Shown here one piece after another: positions 32,822-44,460 of a stretch of DNA of 64,000 bases. Source of the DNA: Seminavis robusta (lineage: Eukaryota; Bacillariophyta; Bacillariophyceae; Naviculales; Naviculaceae); contig CAICTM010000018.1 of NCBI GenBank assembly GCA_903772945.1, forward strand, positions 62,001-126,000. Direction: 5' to 3'. Under the pieces are notes generated by a model. The model had not been told where the DNA came from. It did no database searches and saw only the letters and a list, made by a program, of their open reading frames with translations. Positions within the stretch are counted from its first letter, which is position 1, and each line of letters opens with the position of its first letter. A program made the position numbers and the translations under genes.

Positions 32822-35800
32822 ATGGAGGATGCCTTCCATTTTGACGTGTCGACCAATGACGGTCTCTTAAAGATGCATGAAGAGGTCACACATGGTGGCT
32901 TTGTGGCGGTTCGTCAAGGCAAAGGTGGACTGCGAAGTTGTATTTTTCTGGAATGGAACGATGCAGTGCTCTTCTTGGACGATTGTCCCGGTGCACAGTA
33001 TTCCGTGTTTGTCAACATTCAAGACGCGTTGCTCTACACACAACAAGGTACCGGTAGACAGCAGCAACCACAGCCACGAAAACTCCCACATGAAAGAACG
33101 GAAGAACCCATCCTCAACGACAATGAGAAGAATCATCCAAGTGAGACACATCATGAGCAGCAGACTGATCCATCAGCTGAACCTGCAAGAACCAAGCGAA
33201 AGCATCCTGATGACAATGATGATGACAATCTGGATGATGGCTTTCTATCCATTGAGAATCTATTGGGCATGGAGGATGACAAGGAGAAGTCAGAATATGA
33301 AGACGATGATGACCAACCAGTGGCTCAATTGCGAACAACACAGGCACTGACCAATCGTCGCGGGCGGCAATCTTCAGCTCGCAAGAGATTGTCCACCGGC
33401 AACAACTTTGAAACAACAACAAACAAGAAAAAATCAACTTCCAAGAACAACAAGAGTAAGTCGGTTGAAATCGTTGTCCAAGACCCGACGCCTTGTGATG
33501 ATCCTCCCAAGAACGACGAAAAGGAACCAACCAAGCGAGGACGTGGTCGACCACGTAAGAATTCTTCCACCAATAGCAGCGATTCACCTACCGGTAGCAA
33601 CAACAAACGAAAGCGTCAATCCTCCTCTAGTACTGCGAACGCATCAGCCGCACCAGACGAAACGGATGACGAAGGCTACGAAACCGAAGGAGGAACCAGT
33701 CGAAGATACATGAAACCCAACAAGAAATGGAACAAAATGTACGCGGCGCTCAAGGAGTTCACTCTACAACATGATGGGCAGTTCCCCGTACGAGCCAACC
33801 CGAGTGGTAGCAACAAGAGCAAGCAAAAGAAGAGCAGCAACAACAATCCAGCTGGAGCCAATAACAATGCAGCCGAAGGGAGTCCTTCGCAAGACGCGGA
33901 TGCCAACGGCACTGCAAATAGTACGAACGAGGACGTCGTCCATTGTGGCGATGACAGTGCCGTGGATGAAATGGTCAAGTGGATGGAAACACAACGTTAT
34001 CATTATCGTATCATGAAGGAAGGAAAGAAAGCGTGCATGAATCCAATCAAAATACAGTTGCTACGAGACATCCACTTTGACTTTAAGTACTACAGTTGGG
34101 ATGATTACTTTGATCAGCTACGGCAAGTCAAGGAAGGTTTTGTACAGCAACAACAGCAACAACGAGACAACAACACAAACAACAATAGTGCCAGCAAGGA
34201 AAGTTTAGAACAGTATCTCGACAAGATTCTGGTCCATCCCTTTTGCAACCATCGATACGAAGGTGACAAGGAGGAGAACAATGCTGACACTGACAACCAC
34301 AACCATGACGACGACGACAACAACCAACAACAGGGAAAGACGAACATTAACTACAATAATCTTGGCAAATGGTTCTACAAACAGCGAGAACAATGCCGGC
34401 TTTTTCTGCAAGGCAAACCATGCTCCATCAGCAAGGAACAAATGAATCAGTTATTTGCTCTACAGGTTTGTGATCCCGGCAAATTGGTACAGCCCAAACC
34501 CAAAAAGATGAAACGATCCGTCGCCATCAAACAAGAAAAGGCCGAACAGCATCGACAAGAAAAGCAAAGTCAAGATGAAAAGAACTTTGAACGCATGTTT
34601 CGAGAATTGGTCCAGTACAAGCAGCAACACGGAACTTGCCATGTACCAAAGTCCCTCAACAATGCGCTGTCCAAGTGGACCATTGCCGTCAAGAACATGT
34701 ATCGACGTCAAAGGCAGCAGAATCAAAACGAAGATGGTACCGATGACAATGACGAAAACAACAATAGGTCAGCAGGCAAAAAGCGCGCCCCGTCCGTGCT
34801 CACAACAGCTCGCATCCAACGACTGGTCGAGCTGGGCTTTATCTTTGCCATGACGGAAAAATCGCCGTACCTCAAATTTCCCGAATGGGTCGAACGACTG
34901 AAAGCGTTCAAGGAACAGCATGGACACTGTCGTGTCCCTCACGACTTTCCACAAGATCCTGGGCTCTCGGCATGGGTGCACCGACAACGGAACGAGTATC
35001 GCAAGTACACGGAACAACTCGAGCTGGGAGAGGAGGTCCTGGCCGCGCGACCCTACGCCAGCAAGTACGAAGCCAAGTCCACACTGACACCCGAGCGGAT
35101 TGCCACGTTGAACGAAATGGGCTTTCTCTGGCAAGTCGCCAAACGTACTGGAAGTTTCTTTGGTACCGATCGCAAGAGTTGGGATGTGAGTTACTTGTTG
35201 TTGCTAGCTAGCCTTGTGGAATGCATGGGGGTGGATACATGGATAGGCGCATGGATGGGGTTTGCTGGTCTGTCGGCTTATACCCGTTGCTTTCTTTGTT
35301 TGCTTTAGGAACGGTTCCAGGAGTTGATGGAATACAAGCGCGTGCACGTAAGGTTCTTCGTTGGTGCTTTATTGTGCGATGCGGCGCGGTTGTCAATGTC
35401 AAACTCACCAAATCCATGTCCCAGGGGCACACGTTGGTCCCTCAAGCGTATCCCAAACTAGGGGAATGGGTCAAGCGGCAACGTAGGTGCTACAAGTTCC
35501 TTCAGGAAGGACGAAAGAACCCCAACATTACCGCTGAACAGGCGCAGCGCCTGAAGGAGGTGAGATTGCACTCGTTGCAACACTTGCGATTAGGTTGTTG
35601 GACTTGTGCGGGTGCCGGTATGTTCTCTGGACTCAGCATTGTTTGCCTCACTCCTCTTTAGATTGACTTTGTGTTCGATGTCAGAAAGCAGCAACGACTG
35701 CAAAAGGCTGAAGAGGAGTCAAAGCAGCAAGAAGAACAAAAGCTCCAAGAAACCCGAGAGCAGCAGCTCTTGATGGAACAGCGAGAGCAGCAACTAGCAC

Positions 35801-36090
35801 TCCAACAACGCCAACAACACGAACAGCGTCAACAAGAGCAGCAACAACTCCACCAAGAACAGCATCAAAGGTTCTTCCACATGCATCACCTACAGCAGCA
35901 ACATCAACAAGGAATGATACAACCACAAATGCAGCATCATCTGCACCAACAAACACAGCCGTCAAATATACATCCGCAGCAGATGCCAATGCCTGGGCAC
36001 ATGCAACATCCGCAACAGACACAGCCTCACCTACCTGTATTGCAACAACAGCAGCATCCGCAACAAGGAATCCTGCAGCCAGACTGGTAA
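32822..36090 (+). CDS. Viroplasmin/RNase H1-N-like, AT-hook, multi-helicase-associated-domain protein
   Basis: Exons 32822-35185, 35309-35347, 35425-35559 and 35662-36090 are GT-AG and phase 0, encoding 988 residues. The ATG at 32822 is the first in frame. Residues about 12-60 (GFVAVRQGKGGLRSCIF, then CPGAQYSVFVNIQDALLY) resemble the small hybrid-binding domain of RNase H1 and caulimovirus viroplasmin. An AT-hook (KRGRGRPRKNS) lies near 238. Five helicase-associated (HA) repeats follow, at about 300-420, 425-555, 585-675, 685-780 and 790-850; typical motifs are FKEQHGHCRVPHDF and LSAWVHRQRNEY. The C-terminus is Gln/His-rich coiled coil. There is no helicase motor. A nuclear nucleic-acid-binding role is inferred. 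Confidence 0.8.
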
Positions 36091-36148
36091 CGATGCTTTA
36101 GAGCTCAGATTTCTAAGAGTCCGAAGAGAAGAGAGCGCACATTAAAAC

Positions 36149-36527
36149 TTAGGCCTCAGGTTCGTCAGAGTCTCCTTCCAAGAAGGGATTCAACTTTTGT
36201 ATTTCAGATTGCGCTTTCTCTTTTTCTTTGCTGGTTGTCCTCGGAGTCCGAAACGTTGAGTGAATTCTTCTTCTTCTTTGCTTTGGATGTGGCTGGGGCG
36301 GGGGCTGTGGCCTTCTGGTGATTCTTTCTGGATACTTGCCACTCAAACCCAATGTTGGTCAGCCAGTCCTCCCGGTATGGTGTCATCTCCCCAAATCTGA
36401 ATTGTGATGGCTGTTTCTGGACCCAAACCCAATGTGCCTTCAGACCCCTTGGAACTTGACAATGACCGTTAAGTTCTTGAAAGGCCACCAGCTTTTTGGT
36501 ATTGCTTCATCCAGTCATCTCTGGCCT
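36149..36527 (-). pseudogene. Helicase-associated-domain gene relic
   Basis: After a TTGCAG acceptor at about 36528 the minus strand reads RDDWMKQYQK in one frame, then VAFQELNGHCQVPRGLKAHW in the next, an HA-domain signature followed by DWLTNIGFEWQVS. A second frame change is needed to continue into KAQSEIQKLNPFLEGDSDEP before the stop near 36149. Both shifts fall in A5 runs. It is convergent with the HA protein gene, only about 60 bp away, and may be an old inverted partial copy of that family. No start is visible. Confidence 0.6.
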
Positions 36528-38275
36528 GCAAGTCAACGACAAAGTGATCATGACCTAGCCAGCTACCGGTAGCAAGCTAGTCAGTTATACTACCAAGTCC
36601 AGTTCAGGAGATGCAGTGACCACTCTAAGCAAAGCTTAACTCTAAGTTGTTCTTGGCACTGATTCTTTACCAACCAGGATGTCCCGATGGCAGTTGGACA
36701 AACTAGCCAGTTTTATCCAGCAACAAGCAGCCAAACAGTGACAAGGGTCCTACCTGTAAGCTCGTGGCTGGTGAGCTGAGGGAAGAAGTTTTGTTTCACC
36801 CGAGCATGCATATTGCCTCGTCTGTCTACCCATACCGTACTTATCTCGCAAGTTTCTTGCGCTTCTCTGTGCTGCTGGAGTAGAGAAAGGCTGCGGGCTG
36901 TAGTTGAGTGAGCAAGTCTGAATTTGAAGCAAGAAGTCATGCAAGAGCGCATCCGAAAAGCTAATGCCAGCCAGGTTGAAGGTAGAGTGTGCAAATTGCC
37001 AGTATTACAGCTTCACGGTACCAAATTGCTTGCTTTGGCCTTCCAGAGACATCAGCTGGATAGTTAGAGATGCTGAAGCAAGATCCTGAGATCCTGTGCT
37101 TTCCCCGATCCGGTGTAGTACTACTAGTACTCTATAGAGAGGCGATGAGTTGGCTTAGCTGTGGCTCTTTGCACAAGATGGCTATCGGCAGACGGCAGCA
37201 TTCTATAGCCCAGAGAAAGTCCAGCTAGAAGCAAGTTGAGCCTAGCACAAGCAACGCACAGGCAGGAATCCCACCGAAGGCTTGGTGCACTTGGTCCTCC
37301 TCCTCATTACAGAGCCATTACAGCTGGATTTTTAATCTGCTTTCAAGAGCTTTCCAAGACGTCCAATGGCTCATCCTAGGCTTATTGGTTGTTGAAGAAG
37401 CCGACTCCAACATTCAATGTAACTTGCAATCCTATAGCCCTTGGGGCTGTAGGACGGCCACGTAGCAAGCTGTTAGCACCATGGAGCGCTGGAGCGCTTG
37501 AAGGCGGCCTTTGCTGCCTCAATTGATATCTAAAGGCGCAATGAAGCAGACTCAAAGGCTTCGGTGGAGCGGGAGTGACTTCTCCTTGAATTCATGATGT
37601 GCGAGACAATACCTTCAAATCCTACTTAATTCGGTACAGCTTGGTGGTTTGTTGCATTTGAAGAGCAATTGAAGTGTACGCAGTGTACTCAAAAGCTACT
37701 CAGTATTTGATTGGCTTCTTTTTACATTTGAAGTGGCTTAAAAGTTCGGAGTTGCCGTTATAGTTCACTCTATTGGAAGAGAATGTCGTGATTTAGTCAA
37801 CTTTGGTCTCTTCAACTGTCACTTCACCCAGCATTGAAGAAGAAGTACAGCTACAAGCTGCTACATTGTAGTTTTAATTAGTTCCATGAGCAGCTGTACC
37901 AGTTCCAAAGTTCATCTGGCTACGTCGTCTCCTGCCGTCTGCCGTGGCAAATCTGAAAGATCCCCTCAAAAAGCTCTGCTGTGTTGTTTCTGTAGGAATC
38001 GAATCGGCTCTTGTGACGCCGACACTTCGCAGAGGGAGGCACGGCGAGGTTGATGTTGAATAGAATCGAATCAGAGGCTTTGTCTGCAATTGGTGTTGGC
38101 TCAAACAGATGGATCTGACCAATACCCAGACCAAGCAACCCAGCCATCATAATTTGGATTCCCGAGATTCGAAAAGCCTCAGGCTTCAACCAAACATCAA
38201 ACATCACAAATCAGCCACAATAAAAGAGACACTCGCTCCGCTTGAAGTTAAGTCAAGAGCCATCGCACCTCCACC
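36528..38275. other. Intergenic, no gene supported
   Basis: Unique, moderately AT-rich. A minus open frame 37920-38204 (95 codons) overlaps the promoter of the next gene and has no recognised features. Confidence 0.5.
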
Positions 38276-39043
38276 ATGACGAGCAGCCTCCTCAACTTCC
38301 CCACCGATCTGAACACTTATGCGACGGAGCTACTGAAGCAAGGACATACCGATGCAGGCATCGAAGGCATCCACTCGGCCCTTGCTTCTTTGCAAGCACG
38401 TTGCCCCCTCTTTCTCCAACAGAGCGCTTATGAACACCCATTTCAGCATCTGCAACAGCCAATGTCCCAAAAGGTTCCTACCAGGGATATCCAGTCCATG
38501 GCATACTACAGCGTCCCGATTGCTTCTGAGCTTGCCAGCCCAACAGGCGGATCAATACTGTCAGACAACCTGTTCACGCTGTATCCCAGAGCTTTTGCCA
38601 TAAGAAGAAGCCACTCCTGCCAGTTTGGCCCCTCCAAGACCTTCCTTGTACTCTTGTACAATCTGGCCGTCGCAGTTCATGTCAAGGCACTTAACTTTTT
38701 GGAGACTCACCCTGAAACAGACCCAAGACCTCTGCTTGCGGTAGTGGTTCAACTTTACGAGAATGTGACGATTGTGGGGCAAGAAAATCTGGTGGAAGCT
38801 CATGACTTTCAAGAGATGCTCTGCCTTCTCATTGCCACTGCAAACAACATGGGCCACTGCTATGATGCTCTGAATGAGTTCCCAAAGTTCCGAGAAAGCA
38901 TGTCCCTAACACTTGATCTGTTATCTCTATCTTCCGACGAGCTTTATCCCATTTCGAACGAGGACATGGATGTCTTCCTCTCCAGCACTCTTATCTTTCT
39001 TGAGTCACCTGGAAGGGATCTTTGCAACGCACCTGCAGCCTAG
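38276..39043 (+). CDS. Protein of unknown function, helical family ending NAPAA (copy 1)
   Basis: Single exon, 255 residues, no signal peptide. The predicted structure is helical and TPR-like: an N-terminal helix pair (YATELLKQGHTDAGIEGIHS), a variable Ser/Pro linker, then a conserved core. The core contains LYPRAFAI, LLYNLAVAVHVKAL, VVQLYENVTIVGQ, FQEMLCLLIATANNMGHCY and the end LCNAPAA. It shares this layout with the gene at 43666. No catalytic motif is seen. The probable role is protein-protein interaction. Confidence 0.78.
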   Translation: MTSSLLNFPTDLNTYATELLKQGHTDAGIEGIHSALASLQARCPLFLQQSAYEHPFQHLQQPMSQKVPTRDIQSMAYYSVPIASELASPTGGSILSDNLFTLYPRAFAIRRSHSCQFGPSKTFLVLLYNLAVAVHVKALNFLETHPETDPRPLLAVVVQLYENVTIVGQENLVEAHDFQEMLCLLIATANNMGHCYDALNEFPKFRESMSLTLDLLSLSSDELYPISNEDMDVFLSSTLIFLESPGRDLCNAPAA

Positions 39044-39404
39044 CTAACTGTCAGAGAGTGGTTTGGCTGTCTGCCAATAGTCGACGTTGGTTGCAGTCCC
39101 TGATAAACATACATAATCACAATAACATTTAAATACTTCCGTACAGACAGTGCTTAGATCCATTGAAAGCAGTGTCGCAACAATCCTCTTCTCTACGGAA
39201 TACTAGCTAGCTAGGGATTGACAATGATGGCAAGATGCTTCGCTTGATCAGTTTAACAGATCCTACTCGGAGCTTGTCTTGCACCAGCGTTACAATATAG
39301 AAACCAGGAGATGAACGGAGATGGCGACAGTTCAAAACAAGATAAGGTTGCCAGCGGATATGATGCCTGGAATTCAAGCCTTGAAATCAAACAAGAGCGT
39401 CACA
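39044..39404. other. Intergenic between convergent genes
   Basis: Nothing recognised. Confidence 0.5.
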
Positions 39405-40199
39405 TTAGTTCCCCATGACGAAAGCCGCCAACATGGCAATGGCAGCAGCAGTGGAAAATGCTTTGGCAAAGGCACCAGAATCAGGAGTCTCAGAAGTGAC
39501 ATTACCACCAGAATTGGAAGCGTCTTGGGGAGATCCGTTAGCGTCACTCGTGGACGTGGCTAGCTCGGCACATCCCTGAGCATCGCCTTCCAAATAACTG
39601 ACCGAAGTCACATCAATGACGGGAGGATCGATGGTTGCAACTGTTCCTCTGACTTCTGCCCGAAACCCCTTCAGGAGGCTTCCAGTTCCATCACAAGTAG
39701 TGCATCCACCCTCCAAGTCTCCAATTTGCCTTCCCAAGGTAAGGAGCTCAGTGTTGTTGCTCACAGCCCACCCGGGCCCATACATCATGGTGTCACCAGG
39801 AAGTGGAGCCGACAAGATGTGAAAGGGAGTATCGTAGCATTTAGGGACATCCACCAAACAATGCATTGTGTGCTCTTCAGGATTATTGAGGGTTTCAAAT
39901 TCTTGGGCGTCCAATAGCTTCCCAAAATCCTTGGGAGATCAACGAAACAAAAGCCAGTAAGACAAAGGCGAAACAAGTTGTCTCTCATGTGTGCAAACAT
40001 ATTTTACGACACCGAACACCACAAGGACAACACGTACAATGCAAAACTCGTCCATAACATAACCTGCTGTGCAAATCTCTTGACCAACTGATACATCGCC
40101 ACTGGGCTGCTGTCCTGTAACGCTCACAAGGAGGAGAGCCGAGGTAACGACGAAGACGCAACGAGAAACACCAATCATTGTCAACTGTTCCTTTTGCAT
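39405..40199 (-). CDS. Secreted protein with C-terminal hydrophobic (GPI-like) tail
   Basis: Two exons: 40038-40199 and 39405-39929. The 108-bp GT-AG intron is phase 0 and gives 228 residues from the ATG at 40199; an in-frame ATG at 40178 (MIGVSRCVFVVTSALLLVSV) would start closer to the signal peptide. The mature part begins QQPSGD and contains ICTAGYVMDEFCIDFGKLLD across the splice, then HTMHCLVDVPKCYDTPF, a CTTCDGTGSLLKGF segment and DGS-rich linkers. The end, AFSTAAAIAMLAAFVMGN, suggests a GPI anchor. I recall similar Cys-patterned proteins in diatoms but no defined function. Probably surface exposed. Confidence 0.72.
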
Positions 40200-40877
40200 A
40201 GCAAACTCAACTGCTTTGTGAGGCCATACTAGTAAGAAGAGCACAAAGATAGAAGCACAGTCAACGGAGAGGTGGCGGCGATGATGATGTTGTTTGTGTG
40301 GCCTTCAGGAAGGCTTGTTTTTGTTGCTCGGGCAGCATTGGAATGATCAAATAATCAACAAAGCTTCCAATGCGCTCTTTTCTCTTTTTGCCGCCTTAGC
40401 GGCGCACCAATCGTGGAGGGACTGCCAACGCGCAACCATGAAAGTTGTGGAGTCGAGTCAGTCACAAGAAAAAAGTAGTCTACTAGCTAGCTAGGCACGG
40501 CACCGATAAGTTTCAAGCTCTCCCAAAAACGAGGAAGGCCTGAAGAGCTTCTCTAACACTCAGCATGAACATCAAGACGATGTGGCCTCTTCTCTTGTTC
40601 GTTTTTTCGTCCTTGGCCACGGATCCGGAGAAGGGTAGCAACCGCGGCATCTTCTCATTGACCTTTTAGCCTTTTAGTTAGATCTCAGATTGGAAGACGC
40701 CATCGTTAAGTGTGGTACCAGGTCGAACTGCGGCACGGCATGGCTTCCAAGCACCTGGAGAAACTATCTGGTGGTACGATTGCCTCATCGATATGTGCAC
40801 TCGGTAATCGACATCCACATTCGTGGGAAACCGGGAGAGAAACAAAGAGATATTCCGAACGGCATATTGCATGGAAA
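40200..40877. other. Intergenic
   Basis: No gene is supported. CTAGCTAG words occur near 40481-40493. Confidence 0.5.
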
Positions 40878-41333
40878 GTTCCTCAATCGTGCATGACCTT
40901 TAAATCCGACCCAAATTTATGGTCGGTTTGGGGAAACCCGTCCCTTATTCCGACTGAATTAGGGTCGTTTTCGAAACCCGACCCTAAATCGAAACCCGTC
41001 CCTAAATTAGGGACGTTTTTTCAGAAACTGTCCCTATTTTTCAGAAACAGTCCCTATTTTTAGGGTCGGTTTTCAAACCCGACCCTAATATTGGTGCGTT
41101 TTCAATGTATTTACCATTCAGTCCCGTTTCGATTTAGGGACGTTTTTCAAACCCGACCCTAAATCGAAACCCGTCCCTAAATTAGGGACGTTTTTTCAGA
41201 AACCGTCCCTATTTTTCAGAAACTGTCCCTATTTTTAGGGTCGGTTTTCAAACCCGTCCCTAAAGGGAACCCGTCCCTAAATCCGTCCCAAAAATAGGGT
41301 CGGTTTTTGTTAAAGCATGCACGATTGAGGAAC
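40878..41333. mobile_element. TIR-bounded non-autonomous element (MITE-like) built of self-complementary repeats
   Basis: A perfect 18-bp terminal inverted repeat (gttcctcaatcgtgcatg at 40878-40895; its complement at 41316-41333) bounds a 456-bp insert. The interior is made almost only of the modules cgtcccta, taggg(a/t)cg, aaacccgaccct and agggtcggtttt on both strands. It includes a direct repeat of about 110 bp (from about 40975 and again from about 41146). There is no coding capacity. The structure is that of a MITE or foldback element; a clear target-site duplication was not found. The interior would form strong hairpins. Confidence 0.78.
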
Positions 41334-43665
41334 GCTCATGAGATATTGTACAGCATTTTTCATTCAAGCGCAGCGTCAAGTAGCACGCAACGCCAGCCAT
41401 TTAATGTCATCCTGAAGCGACGGTACTGTCGAGGCAGTACCGTATACGGGAAGTGAGATAACCTTGGATCAATGGGCTGCGAAGAAGACGATTGCTTGCC
41501 AATGCAACCGAAACCTGAGGAAAGGAAGGAAGTAGAAGACTGGAAGCGTAGTAGTACGATTATCAAGGTGTTAAAGTTTCATGGTGGCTGGTATTGCTTG
41601 AAATTTCTTGCCAACAAAAGTACCCGTACCGGTGGCCGTTTTAGCGTGGGCCTTCGGAGTTTTGGACTCACAAGAAAGGGGCAACTGTGCGTTCAAAGTT
41701 GCTTCAAATGGATCTTGGAGCTTGGAGGCGTGGATACTTGTTTCCGGTACCGCACTACTGGTACCGTTTTGTACTGTACCGGTACCAGCACTTGCAATAG
41801 ATTTCTGAACCCCGACTGACTGTGTCTGGCCACATCACTTCCAATCTTCCAATGCTTCCCCCCCATCCTCTTGGGCACTTATTACTCCAGTACAATTATG
41901 TACTCAGTACAGTACTTATTTTAGCCATTCATTTTACGGGACAGATGGAACCAGCACCCCTTTCCACTTCCCATTACTAGTATTTCCTTATTTCCCATCC
42001 TATGGTCCTATGGTCACAATGTCATCGTCTAACGTCTAACCCAAAAAGTACTACTAGTACACTAGTACTGCGCGCCAGTGAGTACCCACGCGGCCACGCG
42101 GGAAGATCATCGCATTGTAGTTAGGGCAGATTCGCCTGTCTCGCGGTGAAGATGTCATCTTCCCTTAGGGACTGTGGACTGTGGAGATCAGGAGATAGGA
42201 TCCCGCCGTTGAGTAGCGTTTTCCTCATCAATGATCAATGAGGTCTGCATTTATTTGCTGTGCACACTTCATCTTAGAACGGTTGGTCAAATTTAATGGT
42301 CGTTCCACTGTTGGCTGTCTTCTGCTTATTTGACTCCTTTGTTTGCCAAGCAAGTATTGCCCTGTAGTCTTGGCTGACCGGCACCAAAGAGACGCTGGAC
42401 TTGCTTTGCAGGACCGACCGAGGAAGTTTTTGTTCTGAAAAGAAGCTCAGCCAACAGCCAACAGCCAACCAGCCTGATTCTCAAGAGTTGCTTGCATCGC
42501 TTTAGTAGCAACCCACGATATGTATGTAGGAGCGACACTCGCTTGTGTTACCCTGCTGTATTAAACTTGCTGTAGTAGCGGTCGGTCAGCTTTATTATTG
42601 ACAGGTAGCTAGTTGCACAAACAATATCATTTACTACTTTATTATAAGTGATGTCCGGGTATCTTGCAGGTTCAAAAAACAAATCTCAGGCAACACATAA
42701 CACACACATGTGCTGTACCATGTTATCCAACCTTGCCAAACCGGTGGCAAGTTCACCAACCAACACACATGTCATGTACAGCTCATGTACTCGAGTACGT
42801 GTACCTTTCCCTTTGAAGAGAAACACAACAAGTTTACATTTAAAAACATTGCTGGGGTCGTTCCGGAAACTTCACCTTTGTGGATTTGCTTCTTATTTCC
42901 ACCTACAATGGCGATTTTTGCCTGGACTTATTAGGAAATTGGCAACCTTTTGTTGGTCGTCAACTTCTTCGACGACAGCTGACGACACACAAAAACAATC
43001 CCAGAGTTCAACTTGCAAGTTCTCCATTCCGGCAAGGTGTTGTTGGCACACTTCTTGGTTCTTGGCATCTGCTTCGATCTGCATCGATCCAGACGCTGAT
43101 ACCTAAAACACCATTGGGCATCCGTGTGTTGCGGTTTTGGGGTTTTTAGAGTGTGCAGATTTTAGTGGGACTTGGAAAGCAAGGAAGATGCAGAACACTT
43201 ACCTTGAAAGAAAACAGCTAATCGAAGTGGCTGTTCAACGCCACAGCTTGGTACCGGTACATGGTACATGCATGTTCTACAGGCAGATCCAGCGCGAATA
43301 GAGAAAATAATGATCTTAGCTGGGACTGGAGACATTTCGAACAAAATCTGACTTAATATCTGTGACCGTCCCCTAATCATAATGCAAAACTCCTTGGTAA
43401 ACATGAAACCCGATTTTGCCGGGATGCTAAGTGAGAGCCAGGCAGTCTCCTTTTTGTTTGGTCTCCGCGTTGTACGAAGAACGAAGAGGATGATGTCTCT
43501 TTGTCTAACTTGCAAAGGGCTTGGATCTGATCCGCTGATCCGACAACTAACAGAGCATCATCATGATCCAACCCACTCGTCTCACAAATTCCAACTGTCT
43601 GAAGTCCTCAGCAACAGCCAATCTCATTCTCCGCCAGTCTTAGCTCACAGAACCGAACGTTAACC
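41334..43665. other. Intergenic, no gene supported
   Basis: Several weak open frames (for example 41472-41819 +) but none with family features. CTAGTAC and ACCGGTAC words are dense near 41620-41790 and 42040-42070. Confidence 0.45.
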
Positions 43666-44460
43666 ATGGAAGTACTTGGCCAGTGCATTGAACTCAACAC
43701 TCAGGCGATTATCCGCATGAGGGAAGGGAAATTCGTTGAGAGCTCTCTGATGCTCAACAATGCTTTGGAAAAGTTAGAGCTGTGTCTTCAGGAACCAAGT
43801 CCCCAGTCGATGTACACAACTAGCCCAACTCGCAATGGACATCCCTCATCGTCGTCGCATGGAAGGCATTCGGCAAGCCCAGTGACAGACATCTCTGAAG
43901 CTGCTCCATCTGAACAGGCGCATGGTTCTTGCCAATACACTAGCGTTTCCATTGAAAGCCCACTCACCAACCAGATCGTCAAGAAAGCGACGCCTGAGAA
44001 CGTCTTTTCCTTTTATCCTCGAATGTTCCACGTCACATGCAAAGGTCGTGCCGATCCGATGGAGCTTATGAAGATCACGATGATTGTTATGTTCAACGAA
44101 GCTCTTGCTCGTCATGCTATTGCTTTGATGTACTTGTCTCAGTGCAAGGTCAACCCTGAAAAGCACTTAACAAGGGTGCTGGGACTATATCAGAAGATTA
44201 TGGTACTAGCTCAGAGCTGCTTCCAATACAGCGATGTTCGAGAGATGCTATGCGTCCTGGTCGCTGCTACCAACAACTATGGTCACATCTCCTCTCAGCT
44301 ACTTCTCTTCAATGAGACCAGAGAAAGCATCAACCACATCATCCAGCTATTGGCTCTCTCTAATGAACACTCGTTCCTCCCTGATGATGTTCGCCTTTTC
44401 TTTGAAAGCGTCTGTATCTTCCTCGAGGGACGCACTCTACGAAACGCCCCCGCAGCCTAA
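43666..44460 (+). CDS. Protein of unknown function, helical family ending NAPAA (copy 2)
   Basis: Single exon, 264 residues. Layout is as in the gene at 38276: an N-terminal helix pair (NTQAIIRMREGKFVESSLML), a long Ser-rich linker (residues 44-100), then a core with FSFYPRMFHVTC, MIVMFNEALARHAIALMY, YQKIMVLAQSCF, REMLCVLVAATNNYGHISSQ and LRNAPAA at the end. Sequence identity between the copies looks modest, so the duplication is not recent. No known domain; it resembles a short TPR-like fold. Function unknown. Confidence 0.78.
   Translation: MEVLGQCIELNTQAIIRMREGKFVESSLMLNNALEKLELCLQEPSPQSMYTTSPTRNGHPSSSSHGRHSASPVTDISEAAPSEQAHGSCQYTSVSIESPLTNQIVKKATPENVFSFYPRMFHVTCKGRADPMELMKITMIVMFNEALARHAIALMYLSQCKVNPEKHLTRVLGLYQKIMVLAQSCFQYSDVREMLCVLVAATNNYGHISSQLLLFNETRESINHIIQLLALSNEHSFLPDDVRLFFESVCIFLEGRTLRNAPAA

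Noticed and set aside
37920-38204. Minus-strand 94-codon frame
   Set aside because: Overlaps the promoter of the gene at 38276 and shows no family features.
40905-41310. CRISPR-like or satellite array
   Set aside because: Modules occur in both orientations with no regular spacer, and the region is bounded by TIRs; a transposable element fits better.
41472-41819. 115-codon frame starting MGCEEDDCL
   Set aside because: Starts plausibly but soon runs through ACCGGTAC-type repeats; no domain or splice partner.
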